The notes beneath the pieces are model-generated. The model was not told the origin of the DNA, did not search any database, and saw only the letters and a list, made by a program, of their open reading frames with translations. 64,000 nucleotides of DNA from Anaeromonas gelatinilytica (GTDB lineage: Bacteria; Bacillota; Clostridia; Tissierellales; SIT17). Both the position numbers and the translations under genes were made by a program. Positions 36,887 to 46,592 of the stretch are shown piece by piece; positions within the stretch are counted from its first letter, which is position 1, and the number at the start of each line of letters is the position of its first letter. Where the stretch lies: contig NZ_WSFU01000088.1 of the NCBI RefSeq assembly GCF_016820635.1, forward strand, positions 43,878-107,877, in the 5' to 3' direction.

Positions 36887-36905
36887 CTTGTGCCTTAATG
36901 CATGG

Positions 36906-38189
36906 TCAATACTTCATTAATTCATTTAAAACTTTTAAAAAATCTGGATAGGAAGTTTTAATAGACGATATATTATCTATCTTAGATACTCCATCTGCCA
37001 TTAAAGCTGCTATACTCATGGACATAGCAATCCTATGATCTTTATAAGTATTTATCTTTCCACTTTTAAAGTTAGATTTTCCTTCAATTATCATACCATC
37101 TTTCAACTCTTTTATACCTACTCCCATACTATATAATCCTTCTACAATGACATTAATTCTATTACTCTCTTTTACTCTTAATTCCTCTGCATTTTTAATA
37201 ATAGTCTTTCCATCAGCACAAGCAGCAGCTACTGCTAATATAGGTATTTCATCTATTATTCTAGGAATTAAATCACCTTTTATTTCTATTCCTCTAAGAT
37301 TAGAACTTCTTATTTCCATATCTACTATAGGTTCATTATTTACTTCTCTATAATTAAATATTTCTATATTTCCACCCATCTCTTTTAAAACATCTATTAT
37401 TCCACTTCTAGTTTTGTTATACCCAACACCTTTAATTTTAATATGAGAATTTTTCAAAATTAAAGCTCCTACTATAAAAAAAGCTGCAGATGACATGTCT
37501 CCTGGAATAAATACTTCCTTTCCTTTAGGTTTTATATTAGAATTAATAATTACTACATTATCTTTTTCAATAACATTGATTCCAAAATATTTCATCATTC
37601 TCTCTGTATGATCTCTTGATTTACTTGGTTGAACTATTTTTGTTTCTCCGTTTACATATAAACTTAAAAACATAATAGCAGATTTTACTTGAGCGCTAGC
37701 TATATCTTGATTATAAATTATAGAATTTAATTCTTTTACTGGCAATATTGTTAATGGAGGATAATTATTATTTTTACTATTTATATTAGCTCCCATCATA
37801 GAAAGAGGATCTATTATTCTTCTCATAGGTCTTTTTTCTATAGATTTATCTCCTGTAATAATAGTTTGAAATCTTTGTCCGGCTAAAATACCAGTAAGTA
37901 ATCTTATGGTTGTCCCTGAATTTCCAACATATAATTCTTTTTTTGGTTTATTAAGTCCATAAAGACCTACTCCATTAATAAATACTTTATTGTCACAAGT
38001 TTTTATATCTACTCCTAAATTTCTTAAACAATTTATAGTATTTATACAGTCTTCACTAAACAAAAAATTATCTCCAATAGTAACTCCTTCCGAAATAGAC
38101 CCTAGCATAACAGTTCTATGAGATATAGACTTATCGCCTGGCGCATTTATCTCCCCAATTAATGAAACATTTCCACCCTTTATATACAT
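36906..38189 (-). CDS. aroA: 3-phosphoshikimate 1-carboxyvinyltransferase (EPSP synthase) AroA
   Basis: A 427-residue enolpyruvyl transferase. PEP/shikimate-3-P contacts appear in PGDKSISHR (about 18-25), GNSGTTIRLLTGILAG, the basic KRPMRR loop, and the C-terminal DHRIAMSMSIAALMADG. The loop reads LLTGILAG at the position where class I enzymes have RPL-type glyphosate-sensitive sequence; sensitivity is not deduced. It lies 1 bp after aroB in the aroC-aroB-aroA operon. Confidence 0.97.
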   Translation of the reverse strand: MYIKGGNVSLIGEINAPGDKSISHRTVMLGSISEGVTIGDNFLFSEDCINTINCLRNLGVDIKTCDNKVFINGVGLYGLNKPKKELYVGNSGTTIRLLTGILAGQRFQTIITGDKSIEKRPMRRIIDPLSMMGANINSKNNNYPPLTILPVKELNSIIYNQDIASAQVKSAIMFLSLYVNGETKIVQPSKSRDHTERMMKYFGINVIEKDNVVIINSNIKPKGKEVFIPGDMSSAAFFIVGALILKNSHIKIKGVGYNKTRSGIIDVLKEMGGNIEIFNYREVNNEPIVDMEIRSSNLRGIEIKGDLIPRIIDEIPILAVAAACADGKTIIKNAEELRVKESNRINVIVEGLYSMGVGIKELKDGMIIEGKSNFKSGKINTYKDHRIAMSMSIAALMADGVSKIDNISSIKTSYPDFLKVLNELMKY

Positions 38190-38190
38190 A

Positions 38191-39264
38191 TCATCTATCA
38201 GCCCCTAAAGATTTTATAATTAAGCTTCTATCAATTCCTTTATAAAATATTCTTACTTCTCCTCGATTAATAGGAAGTATGAAAACAATATCTTTATTAG
38301 TATTTTTCTTATCATTTTCTAAATTTTTAATTATTTCTTGTTTTTCTTCCCTTGTAAATTTTACATCTGATATAATTTTATTTAATAAATATTTAATTTC
38401 ACAATAATAATCACTTGATATATATCCAAGTTCTCTAGATATATACGCTTCACTTATCATTCCTAAAGCTATAGCCTCTCCATGAGTAAATCTTTGAAAA
38501 TCATTTAATGATTCAATACCATGTCCAATCGTATGTCCAAAATTTAATATCTTTCTAATATCATTTTCATAAGTATCTAGATAGACTATCTCTTCTTTTA
38601 TTTCCAAAGATTTTTTAATTATATTTTCCATTTTATCTATATTCAAACTTTTAATAATATCTATCTCCATTTTTAACATCTTAAAAAAATCATAATCTCT
38701 TATTATTCCATATTTTATCACTTCAGACAATCCAGACTTAAGATTCTTTAAGTCTAATGTTTTCAGAGTTTCAGGATCAATTAAAACTTTTTTAGGTTGA
38801 TAAAAGCTACCAATGATATTTTTTATATTATTATAATTAATTCCAACTTTTCCTCCAACGCTACTGTCTACTTGGGACAAAAGAGTTGTAGGAATCTGTA
38901 TAAAATCAATTCCTCTCATATATGTAGAAGCTACAAATCCTGCTAAATCACCTATTACTCCTCCTCCTAAACTTATTATCAATGATCTTCTATTATACTT
39001 ACCATATAATAACTTATCATAGATATCTTTCGATGTGTTTAATGATTTACTTTTTTCTCCCGGGGAAATTATATGAAAATCTATTTTAAAATCCTTTAAT
39101 GTTTTTTTTATTTCATTAATATATATATTAGCTACATTTTCATCAGTAATAATTAATATTTTTTCTTTCTTATATTCCTTTATATAATTTGATAAATCAT
39201 TTAATAAATCTCTCTTTATATAAACAACATAATTTTCACTTTTAGTTCTTATGTTTAACTTCAA
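38191..39264 (-). CDS. aroB: 3-dehydroquinate synthase AroB
   Basis: An NAD- and metal-dependent enzyme of the shikimate pathway. Motifs: GEKSKSLNTSKDIYDKLL, SLGGGVIGDLAGFVASTYMRGIDFIQIPTTLLSQVDSSVGGKVGIN, and metal ligands in RKILNFGHTIGHGIE. The frame opens at a GTG (39273) overlapping the aroC stop, but AGAGGTG stands 6 nt before a TTG at 39264 (LKLNIRTKSENY), a better start giving 357 residues. The choice between GTG and TTG is not certain. Confidence 0.95.
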   Translation of the reverse strand: MKLNIRTKSENYVVYIKRDLLNDLSNYIKEYKKEKILIITDENVANIYINEIKKTLKDFKIDFHIISPGEKSKSLNTSKDIYDKLLYGKYNRRSLIISLGGGVIGDLAGFVASTYMRGIDFIQIPTTLLSQVDSSVGGKVGINYNNIKNIIGSFYQPKKVLIDPETLKTLDLKNLKSGLSEVIKYGIIRDYDFFKMLKMEIDIIKSLNIDKMENIIKKSLEIKEEIVYLDTYENDIRKILNFGHTIGHGIESLNDFQRFTHGEAIALGMISEAYISRELGYISSDYYCEIKYLLNKIISDVKFTREEKQEIIKNLENDKKNTNKDIVFILPINRGEVRIFYKGIDRSLIIKSLGADR

Positions 39265-39269
39265 GAATA

Positions 39270-40409
39270 TCACCTCTTTTTAATATATTTTATATATTTA
39301 GTATAATTATTTTTCATTTCTTGAATACTATCTCCACCAAACTTAATTATTAATTCTTCAGCAATTATCCAAGATAAAATACTTTCCCCTACGATACTAG
39401 CAGAAGATACTGCACATACATCTGCCCTTTCTTTATGTGCTAAATACTCTTTCTTTGTATCCATATCTATACTTTTCAGAGGGATTTTTAAAGATGGTAT
39501 AGGTTTCATATATCCTTTTAATATTATATTTTCTCCATTAGAAATTCCAGCCTCAATGCCTCCAGCATTATTTGTTGTCCTATAATATCCATTATCATAA
39601 AAAATTTCATCATGTACTTGTGAACCAAGTTTTTTAGATATATTCATTCCTTCTCCAATTTCTACTACTTTTATTCCTTGAAGACTCATAAGTCCTTGAG
39701 CTAATTTTCCATCTAATTTTCTATCCCAATGACTATGGCTCCCTAACCCAATAGGTAAATTAATTGCAAATATTTTAAAAGCTCCCCCTAATGTATCGCC
39801 TTTTTCTTTGCATTCATCAATTTTATCTATTACTTTTCCTTCTATTTTCTTATCTATTATTCTTAAAGATGAATTTATATTTAAAATTTCACTAATTGAA
39901 TAATGACCTTTATCTTCTATCCCACCTATTTCTGTTACATGACTACATATATCAATATTAAATTCTTTTAATATTAACTTAGCTATAGCTCCTATTGCTA
40001 CACGCATAGCTGTCTCTCTTGCACTTGCCCTTTCTAAAATATTTCTTATATCTTTCTGTGCATATTTTATTACGCCTGCCAAATCTCCATGTCCAGGTCT
40101 TGGCTTTGTTATTATATTTTCTGTAATTTCATCCATAATGCTCATCTTTTTATACCAATTTTTGTAATCTTTATTTTCTATATATAAAGTTAAAGGACTG
40201 CCTATGGTGAAACCACCTCTAACTCCAGATAGTATATTTATACTATCTCTTTCAATTTCCATCCTTTTTCCTCTTCCATATCCCCTTTGCCTTCTTTTCA
40301 ATTCACTGTTTATATAATCTATATCAATAAATAAATTAGCAGGTAATCCTTCAATAATACCAATTAATCCTTCCCCATGAGATTCCCCTGCATTTAAATA
40401 TCTTAACAT
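39270..40409 (-). CDS. aroC: Chorismate synthase AroC
   Basis: An FMN-dependent lyase making chorismate. The N-terminus [24 protein letters not shown] and the internal [25 protein letters not shown] and [13 protein letters not shown] are all diagnostic. The frame is open to 40457, but GGAGGAAATTTT precedes the ATG at 40409, giving 379 residues. It heads the aroC-aroB-aroA set; the gap to the FolT gene is 44 bp, so aro genes may be read from the riboswitch promoter as well. Confidence 0.97.
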   Translation of the reverse strand: MLRYLNAGESHGEGLIGIIEGLPANLFIDIDYINSELKRRQRGYGRGKRMEIERDSINILSGVRGGFTIGSPLTLYIENKDYKNWYKKMSIMDEITENIITKPRPGHGDLAGVIKYAQKDIRNILERASARETAMRVAIGAIAKLILKEFNIDICSHVTEIGGIEDKGHYSISEILNINSSLRIIDKKIEGKVIDKIDECKEKGDTLGGAFKIFAINLPIGLGSHSHWDRKLDGKLAQGLMSLQGIKVVEIGEGMNISKKLGSQVHDEIFYDNGYYRTTNNAGGIEAGISNGENIILKGYMKPIPSLKIPLKSIDMDTKKEYLAHKERADVCAVSSASIVGESILSWIIAEELIIKFGGDSIQEMKNNYTKYIKYIKKR

Positions 40410-40453
40410 AAAATTTCCTCCTAACTCTAAAATAAAAAGCTGCCCATGGCAGC

Positions 40454-41170
40454 TCATCTAACATATTTAAAGTATTTTGAAAGTATAAATATTATTACAG
40501 TTTCTATCGGTATTGTTACTAAAGCTGTTAATACTCTAATAGGAAATATAGCTATAAACCCTAATTTATACATAATAATTAACCATAAAGTAGTTAACAT
40601 CAAAGACGTAATAATTGTTGTTATTGATACTACAAATATTAATTTATCAAATCTATATCCAACATTTTCATTTTTATATTTTTTATTCATAATTAATGGT
40701 ATAATTATAAATCCTAAAATACCTATTACATATATAATAAGAAACTCCATAGGAATTTCATTTCCTGATTTCTTATATGTCATATAAGAAATCCCAAAAA
40801 GTAAAATAACAATAAGTCCATTAATAATACTAAAATTTAATTTTGAATTCTCTCTATATATGTAATGATAAAATATACCTGGAATAAATCCACTTAATCC
40901 TGCAGTTAACGTAAAACCAGGGAAATAAGGTCCCATAGGATTAATCATAACACCAACTAAATCTGCAGTTATTCCTGTTAAAGCTCCTACAATAGGTCCA
41001 AATAATATTCCAGAAATAGCAATAGGTATTCCACCAAATGTAATTCTTAAAGCTTGAGCTCCTGCTATAGGTACCATTATTGAAAATGCTCTAGTAAGTA
41101 TTATACTGATAGCAGTGAGTAAACTTGCTGAAACTAAAACTTTAGTATTAACTCTTTTGTTCATATTCAA
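40454..41170 (-). CDS. folT: Folate ECF transporter substrate-binding (S) component FolT
   Basis: A 238-residue membrane protein with six or more helices. The motif [59 protein letters not shown] is characteristic of folate-family ECF S components; it needs the shared EcfT-EcfA1A2 module encoded elsewhere. A tetrahydrofolate riboswitch lies directly upstream, which supports folate as the ligand independently of the protein sequence. It is followed by aroC: chorismate is the precursor of p-aminobenzoate and so of folate. Confidence 0.92.
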   Translation of the reverse strand: MNMNKRVNTKVLVSASLLTAISIILTRAFSIMVPIAGAQALRITFGGIPIAISGILFGPIVGALTGITADLVGVMINPMGPYFPGFTLTAGLSGFIPGIFYHYIYRENSKLNFSIINGLIVILLFGISYMTYKKSGNEIPMEFLIIYVIGILGFIIIPLIMNKKYKNENVGYRFDKLIFVVSITTIITSLMLTTLWLIIMYKLGFIAIFPIRVLTALVTIPIETVIIFILSKYFKYVR

Positions 41171-41240
41171 AAATCCCCCCTTTTCTTTATATATGCTATT
41201 AGAGCTCCGTCACACTAAAGAAAAGAGACCTTTAATGTAC

Positions 41241-41327
41241 AGCGGACGCAGCAAGATATCGCGGTTTAATCCTTCGTTTAAAGGCAACTTCCCATCCTTT
41301 AACACTTAACGCATCTTACCTACTCTG
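41241..41327 (-). ncRNA. Tetrahydrofolate (THF) riboswitch upstream of folT
   Basis: On the minus strand the conserved blocks appear in order: GAGTAG, GATGCGTTAAGTG, GGATGGGAAGTTGCC, ACGAAGGATTAAACCGCGAT and TGCTGCGTCCGCT. These are the hallmarks of the THF-I aptamer (ACGAA and CCGCG, closing by GATGC / GCGTC). The folT ribosome site AAAGGGGGG lies about 55 nt further on, so control is probably at translation or by a hairpin in 41180-41240. Nothing else is seen in the 41171-41355 gap. Confidence 0.9.
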
Positions 41328-41355
41328 ACATTATATATCTATTCTAATACACAAT

Positions 41356-42348
41356 TTATTCTTTGTAAATAAAATCATAAGAACAATTTTTTTCTTCTTC
41401 TTTTTTATACTCATTAATTGAAACAATAATTTTTTTTAATAAAGAAACTAAACCTAATGAAAATAATATTATAGAAACTATTAAATAATAAGTATAAAAA
41501 TTAGTAAATTTCCCAAATATCCAAAGCATGAATCCACTTAATAAATATTTTTTCCATTTATTAGGTGATATTATGTTATGACTATATTGATTAATATTTT
41601 TTCTCTCTGACCTCATCTTATTTAATATATAACCTTCAATATCTTTTTCTTTAGGAAACATTGAAGTTTCATTTAATATTTCAACTACATCTTTCATATT
41701 TAATAAATATATCTTCATGTGCTTTTGAATTTTTTTAATCAAATTATTTGCTTCTTCAGTATAATCTGTAGTAGTTATAATAATTCCTTCATCAAAATCA
41801 TTTCTTCTAAGTTCCATAAAAAAATCTCTAATTATTCCTTCATTTACATCATATCCCTTAGTATATTGTAGTAACTTTACACCTATTTTAACATTATTTC
41901 TCTCTAGACTTATATTTAAATCTTTTGAATCTATCTTTAATATATCTATATAATCTAATTCCTTAAATAAATCAATAAAATAATCTACAAACTCCTCAGG
42001 AGACCTATTCAATAACTCATTATAAATATTATTTTCCACTACATTATTTTTAGTCATGCCTTTAGATTTTTCAATTGTCCTAAAATCTTTAAATATAATT
42101 CCTAAGAATAATAAAATAGCAATAAATGAACTTATAATTAAAGATAAATAAATATTTTGAACTTTAATAAAGAGAAATATAAATAAACCAATAAAGACCA
42201 TTAATGATATAAATAACCTATCTAATAATCTAGCAATCAAAGTTTTTCCTTTAAAAATTTCTCTTGCATAAAAAGATTTTATTCTATATTTATTTACTTT
42301 CTTCGTAATATATTTGATTGTTTTATTCCATAATAATTTGATGTCCAT
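41356..42348 (-). CDS. Membrane protein with a degenerate Mrr/restriction-endonuclease-like domain
   Basis: 330 residues: two helices (about 44-90), a soluble domain (about 110-235), two more helices (about 270-305) and a charged tail. The soluble domain follows the Mrr pattern (SPEEFVDYFIDLFKEL, then GVKLLQYTKGYDVNEGIIRDFFMELRRNDFDEGIIITTTDYTEEANNLIKK), but where active enzymes have QxK before the aromatic residue this one has KxL. Nuclease activity is therefore unlikely. A 14-bp inverted repeat spans its ribosome site and first codons. Function is unknown. Confidence 0.6.
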   Translation of the reverse strand: MDIKLLWNKTIKYITKKVNKYRIKSFYAREIFKGKTLIARLLDRLFISLMVFIGLFIFLFIKVQNIYLSLIISSFIAILLFLGIIFKDFRTIEKSKGMTKNNVVENNIYNELLNRSPEEFVDYFIDLFKELDYIDILKIDSKDLNISLERNNVKIGVKLLQYTKGYDVNEGIIRDFFMELRRNDFDEGIIITTTDYTEEANNLIKKIQKHMKIYLLNMKDVVEILNETSMFPKEKDIEGYILNKMRSERKNINQYSHNIISPNKWKKYLLSGFMLWIFGKFTNFYTYYLIVSIILFSLGLVSLLKKIIVSINEYKKEEEKNCSYDFIYKE

Positions 42349-42388
42349 AAAATCCTCCTTTTTTAAGTATTGTAGACATCAAATTATT
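42332..42388 (-). repeat. 14-bp perfect inverted repeat enclosing the ribosome site of 41356-42348
   Basis: AATAATTTGATGTC (42332-42345, inside the coding start) is exactly complementary to 42375-42388 just upstream. The 29-nt loop holds AGGAGG and the ATG. In RNA this would hide the start region in a hairpin. Confidence 0.6.
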
Positions 42389-42391
42389 ATT

Positions 42392-43060
42392 TTATTCTAT
42401 TTTATATTTTTTTCTCAAAATAATTCCTAAAAATAATATTATAATCAACTGCAATATTAAATATATTAATGTTTTTATCGCTATACTATTAAAAAAATCT
42501 AATGGTAACATTTGAATCAAAATATCTGTATCAGGATTTAATAACCATAAATCATTTGTAAACAATATCTCATGAAAAATATCAAAATATTTATTAAAAT
42601 TAATACTCAATAGAATTCCAAATATAAATAAAATTAATGTTGGTACTATAGAAGCTATAATTAAAATTTTATACAAATCTTTAATGTAAAACCTTACTAT
42701 TAAAAATAATGTTACTATTACTAAAATCAATGATATATTCCTTATCATAAATCCTTTTTTAAATAAATTTCTAACATCAACCATATGTAATATTTCTCTT
42801 TCACCAAATACCAATTCTTGTCTTCCATCTATCTTCGCTTCAATAATTAGATCCTTCCTATCTCCTTTTAAATACTTAAGCATCTCATCAGTTACTTCCA
42901 TTAACGTATTTTCTTCCATCTTAGTAACTTCAGATATATTATATTCTTCAAATTTATCTTGAAAAAACTTTCTATCAAATGTTGAAATTTGAACATTTGT
43001 TAATAATAAAGTTACAATTAAAGAAATTATAAATATTATACCAATAATTATTTTTTTCAT
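42392..43060 (-). CDS. TIGR01906/DUF1461 family integral membrane protein
   Basis: 222 residues with a signal-like first helix (about 4-22), an extracytoplasmic domain of about 80 residues, and four further helices. The motif ELVFGEREILHMVDVRNLFKKGF matches the signature of the TIGR01906 family (FxEREIxHMxDVxxLF). The family's role is unknown. It lies 14 bp after the DedA gene and 43 bp before the Mrr-like gene, so the three membrane proteins probably share a transcript. Confidence 0.8.
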   Translation of the reverse strand: MKKIIIGIIFIISLIVTLLLTNVQISTFDRKFFQDKFEEYNISEVTKMEENTLMEVTDEMLKYLKGDRKDLIIEAKIDGRQELVFGEREILHMVDVRNLFKKGFMIRNISLILVIVTLFLIVRFYIKDLYKILIIASIVPTLILFIFGILLSINFNKYFDIFHEILFTNDLWLLNPDTDILIQMLPLDFFNSIAIKTLIYLILQLIIILFLGIILRKKYKIE

Positions 43061-43074
43061 ATTATATTCCTCCG

Positions 43075-43695
43075 CTAATTAAAAATTTTCTTTTTTATTT
43101 GTATAATAATAAAATAAATAATTATTATAGGTATAATCAACATTAAAATTTGTCTATTATATATCTTTATCTTTCTAAAAATATATGTCCAATTTTCACC
43201 TAATACTTTTCCTAAAATAATTAAACCTAAATTATGAATACTTGTAATTATAAATATAGCAGTATATGCAATATTTTTTCTCACTCTAAAAATTCCAGCT
43301 GATAAAATAGTTATTGAGTATAATCCAGGAATAAACTTACTTACTATTATAACTATACCTCCAAATTTCTTAAATAACCTGTTTAACTTTAACACTTTAT
43401 CTGTTTCAAATAATTTTTTAATTATTTTAAAATCTATAATTTTATGTCCTTTTTTATATCCTAATGTATATAAAATAATTGATGAAAGAAAAGTAGCAAT
43501 AATTGCATTAAATATTACCAAAATAACATTAATTCTTGCTACTTCAGATAAATACCCTTCTATTATTAAAACCATATCTCCAGGATATGGAGGAAATAAC
43601 ACTTGTAATGTTTGAGAAATAAAAAAGAAAACATATGAAAGTATTATATTCTGAGAAACAATACTTTCAGAAAATTTTATTATAAACTCTTCCAT
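43075..43695 (-). CDS. DedA family membrane protein (VTT domain)
   Basis: 206 residues, four to five helices. The DedA/SNARE-associated region is visible as FPPYPGDMVLIIEGYLSE near the N-terminus and as FKKFGGIVIIVSKFIPGLYSITILSAGIFRVRKN, with the conserved FIPG. Some members flip undecaprenyl phosphate or phospholipids; which substrate applies here cannot be told. It is the first gene of a three-gene membrane-protein run. Confidence 0.87.
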   Translation of the reverse strand: MEEFIIKFSESIVSQNIILSYVFFFISQTLQVLFPPYPGDMVLIIEGYLSEVARINVILVIFNAIIATFLSSIILYTLGYKKGHKIIDFKIIKKLFETDKVLKLNRLFKKFGGIVIIVSKFIPGLYSITILSAGIFRVRKNIAYTAIFIITSIHNLGLIILGKVLGENWTYIFRKIKIYNRQILMLIIPIIIIYFIIIQIKKKIFN

Positions 43696-43784
43696 CTTTC
43701 CACCTCTAATTTAAATAAACTCAATAAACATTTCCAATTATATTTTCTTTATAATAATATCATATTATTATATTTTTCAAAACA

Positions 43785-43811
43785 AAAAGTAGCGAATTAC
43801 TTTTCGCTACT
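43785..43811 (-). terminator. Terminator of the 55-residue protein gene
   Basis: Stem AGTAGCG / CGCTACT (43789-43795 with 43805-43811), followed on the minus strand by TTTTTG. Confidence 0.8.
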
Positions 43812-43847
43812 AAACAATATAATTCAAATTATCTATAATTTTTATCA

Positions 43848-44015
43848 TTAAGCCATAGCTTTTTCTAATTTACTTAAATGTTGAATAGGAAACATACTTA
43901 ATAATTCTTTAAATTGATCTACAGTTAATCCACTTGTAGTAGTATAGATTTCTATTTTCTTATCTAAATTTGCATTTTGAAAATCTTTTTTTATTTCTTC
44001 AAAACTTTTTTTCAA
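43848..44015 (-). CDS. Small protein of unknown function, 55 residues
   Basis: A short gene with a TTG start behind GGGAG (spacing 7-8) and its own terminator. The product is soluble and helical: KKSFEEIKKDFQNANLDK, then IEIYTTTSGLTVDQFKELLS and MFPIQHLSKLEKAMA. No membrane segment or signal is present and no family is recognised. It stands alone between the DedA gene and arcA. The TTSGLTVDQFKELLSMFP part reads like a compact two-helix domain. Reality is supported by ribosome site, terminator and clean codon use. Confidence 0.65.
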   Translation of the reverse strand: MKKSFEEIKKDFQNANLDKKIEIYTTTSGLTVDQFKELLSMFPIQHLSKLEKAMA

Positions 44016-44168
44016 TTTTCTTCTCCCTTCTTATAGTTAGTAATTATTCTAAGTAGTTATTAGTTTAAGTAATAAAAGAAAATTTATACTTTTTTATTTT
44101 ATATTATATAAAATATTTTTCGAAATTTTACACATCCTAAGACTATATAATATTTAAGGAGGTCAATT

Positions 44169-45392
44169 ATGCAAAATGGAGTTCATGTATATAATGAAAT
44201 TGGTCAATTAAAGACAGTTTTAATTCATAGACCTTGTCATGAAATAGAAAATCTTGTTCCAGAATATCTTGAAAGATTACTTTTTGATGATATAGCATAT
44301 ATTAAACAAGCAAATATAGAACATGATAGATTTGCTGAACTTTTAAGAAATAATGGAACCGAAGTATTATATCTAACTGATTTAATATCAGAAGTTCTAG
44401 AAAACAAAGAAATTAAAGATAAGTTTTTAAATGAGTTCATTAATGAAGGAAATGTATCTTCTAAACAATTAAAAAAGACTTTAATGGAGTATTTAAAAGA
44501 CTTTGATACAAAAGATATGATAGAAAAAATTATATCTGGAATAAGAACTAAAGAAATACCTGAAATTAAAAATAAATCTCTTGTAGATATGGTTAACGAA
44601 AGAGAAGATTATCCATTTTATTTAGACCCTTTACCTAATCTATATTTTCAAAGAGATCCCTTTGCAACTATAGGTAATGGAATTACATTAAATAGAATGT
44701 CAACTATAACTAGAAACAGAGAAACAATTTTTGCAAAATACATCTTTGATTATCATCCAAGATTTAAATGTGTGCATAAATGGTATGATAGGGATGCTAA
44801 ATATCCTTTGGAAGGAGGAGATGAATTAGTATTATCCAATAAAGTATTAGCCATAGGAATAAGCCAAAGAACAAGTGCTAAGGCTATTCAAACTATAGCT
44901 GAAGGAATTTTAGGTGAAGAATCATTTGAAACAATCCTAGCATTCAATATTCCTAAAGCTAGAGCTTATATGCATTTAGATACAGTTTTTACAATGGTAG
45001 ATCACGACAGTTTTACCATACACCCTGGAATAGAAGGTCCATTAGAATTATATAGTATTAAAATGAGCCCAAATAATTCTCTATCTATAAAATTCGAAAA
45101 GGAAGAACTCTCTACAATCCTAAGTAAATATCTTAACCTTTCTTCTGTTAACTTAATTAGATGTGGCGGTGGAGATTTTATAGATGCAGGAAGAGAACAA
45201 TGGAGTGATGGTTCTAATACTTTAGCAATATCACCAGGTAAAGTATTATGTTATGACAGAAATTATGTTACAAATGAATTTCTAAGAAAAAATGGAATAG
45301 AAGTCTTAGAAATGCCATCTTATGAATTATCTCGAGGTAGAGGTGGTCCTAGATGTATGAGTATGCCATTAATAAGAGAAGATATACATTAA
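44169..45392 (+). CDS. arcA: Arginine deiminase ArcA
   Basis: A 407-residue enzyme hydrolysing arginine to citrulline and ammonia. The nucleophile Cys396 lies in [12 protein letters not shown]; other active-site segments are [20 protein letters not shown] and [13 protein letters not shown]. No arcB, arcC or antiporter arcD is adjacent, so the rest of the ATP-yielding pathway must be elsewhere or arginine is used only for ammonia and citrulline. The ribosome site is AAGGAGG. It is monocistronic. Confidence 0.97.
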   Translation: MQNGVHVYNEIGQLKTVLIHRPCHEIENLVPEYLERLLFDDIAYIKQANIEHDRFAELLRNNGTEVLYLTDLISEVLENKEIKDKFLNEFINEGNVSSKQLKKTLMEYLKDFDTKDMIEKIISGIRTKEIPEIKNKSLVDMVNEREDYPFYLDPLPNLYFQRDPFATIGNGITLNRMSTITRNRETIFAKYIFDYHPRFKCVHKWYDRDAKYPLEGGDELVLSNKVLAIGISQRTSAKAIQTIAEGILGEESFETILAFNIPKARAYMHLDTVFTMVDHDSFTIHPGIEGPLELYSIKMSPNNSLSIKFEKEELSTILSKYLNLSSVNLIRCGGGDFIDAGREQWSDGSNTLAISPGKVLCYDRNYVTNEFLRKNGIEVLEMPSYELSRGRGGPRCMSMPLIREDIH

Positions 45393-45396
45393 ATTA

Positions 45397-45432
45397 AAAA
45401 TAAGATAGAGTAATATTACTCTATCTTATTTT
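45397..45432 (+). terminator. Terminator of arcA
   Basis: AAAAATAAGATAGAGTAA with its complement, a near-perfect 18-bp stem followed by T residues; symmetrical, so it may also protect from the opposite strand. Confidence 0.9.
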
Positions 45433-45490
45433 TAAAAATTATAATATTCTTATTAAGAAAATTTATTTTAAAATTAATAAATATTACCTT

Positions 45491-46021
45491 CTACTTGATT
45501 AAAACAGCACCTATCCAAGTAATTTCATTAGTACCAAATACAATTTCTATTCCTTTAGTCTTAACTGTTTTAACAACATTTACTCCTACAGCTTCTAAAG
45601 AAGTTCTAGCCTTATCAGGATATATACATTCGTCATAACCTTTTTCTCTTTTACAAGGCTTACAAATTTTACATTCTCCCGCAATAAAACCTAATGGTTC
45701 AATATAACCTTCTTTTATTAATTCATTCTCAATTTCTAGCACTATTTCATGTAATCTTTTCTGAGAATTATAATATTTATACGTATTTGAATCTTCAATA
45801 ATATCTTTAAATAATATTAAATATCCATCATTATATGATTTAATTGTTTTTTTATACTTTTCTACTGATCCGATTATAGGCGGACACATAAAATTATTAT
45901 TATATCTTCCACACTTGTTTTCTATACAATAACCTCTAATAGAATCATCAAAAATTATTTCTTTTGGATTAATTTTATATATTTTTACTTTTTCATCTAT
46001 ATATTTATTAAAACTCATCAT
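45491..46021 (-). CDS. DUF2284 putative metal-binding protein
   Basis: 176 residues with a cysteine pattern typical of DUF2284: C near residue 29 and 35 (YCIENKCGRYNNNFMCPP), and the cluster-like CKICKPCKREKGYDECIYPDKARTSLEAVGV. These could hold an iron-sulfur cluster or zinc. The family function is not established. It lies 9 bp after the MltG-like gene. Confidence 0.82.
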   Translation of the reverse strand: MMSFNKYIDEKVKIYKINPKEIIFDDSIRGYCIENKCGRYNNNFMCPPIIGSVEKYKKTIKSYNDGYLILFKDIIEDSNTYKYYNSQKRLHEIVLEIENELIKEGYIEPLGFIAGECKICKPCKREKGYDECIYPDKARTSLEAVGVNVVKTVKTKGIEIVFGTNEITWIGAVLIK

Positions 46022-46030
46022 TTAATCACC

Positions 46031-46477
46031 TTATTTAAGTATAATCTCATCTATTATTTCATCATAACTTATTGGAATTTCAATTTCATATTTACCATAT
46101 TCTATTTTTTGAGTTGCTTTTCTTTCTTTTAATCTATCTAGAAAACTTTCTTTATTATCAATAATATGTAATTCATATAATTTATCTATAATATCATTTA
46201 TTGATTCACCTTTATCAATAACTAATTTCTTTATTTTCTTCTCTTCTTTTTGTTCTTTATTATGTTTGCTATCTTCTTTTTGATTATTATCTAATGAATT
46301 ACTATGTTCTCTATCATCTTTCAATTTAATTTCAGTATACTTAGAAACTATTTCTTCATCAGTATATTCCTTATATTCTATCTTAGGATTAAAATAAAAT
46401 ACTATGGCAGTAAATATAATCCCAATTCCCATACCTAAAAACAAAATAGCTACATCTGTTATTTTAATTTTTTGCAT
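46031..46477 (-). CDS. Short membrane-anchored MltG-like protein (LysM-like part only)
   Basis: 148 residues: an N-terminal membrane helix (about 9-29), a Lys/Glu-rich linker, then about 70 residues (VIDKGESINDIIDKLYELHIIDNKESFLDRLKERKATQKIEYGKYEIEIPISYDEIIDEII) that match the N-terminal, LysM-like part of endolytic transglycosylase MltG. The catalytic domain with its Glu is missing, so it is probably a non-catalytic relative. Similar short proteins occur in clostridia. It is divergent from the MATE gene. Confidence 0.7.
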   Translation of the reverse strand: MQKIKITDVAILFLGMGIGIIFTAIVFYFNPKIEYKEYTDEEIVSKYTEIKLKDDREHSNSLDNNQKEDSKHNKEQKEEKKIKKLVIDKGESINDIIDKLYELHIIDNKESFLDRLKERKATQKIEYGKYEIEIPISYDEIIDEIILK

Positions 46478-46592
46478 ATTTAACCCTCCTATAATTTCTT
46501 ATTTAATTATACTATAAAATCTTAATAAAGTTAAAAAATTTGACTATATTTTCTTCTTATTATAAGGTATATATTAATATGGAGGTAATACA

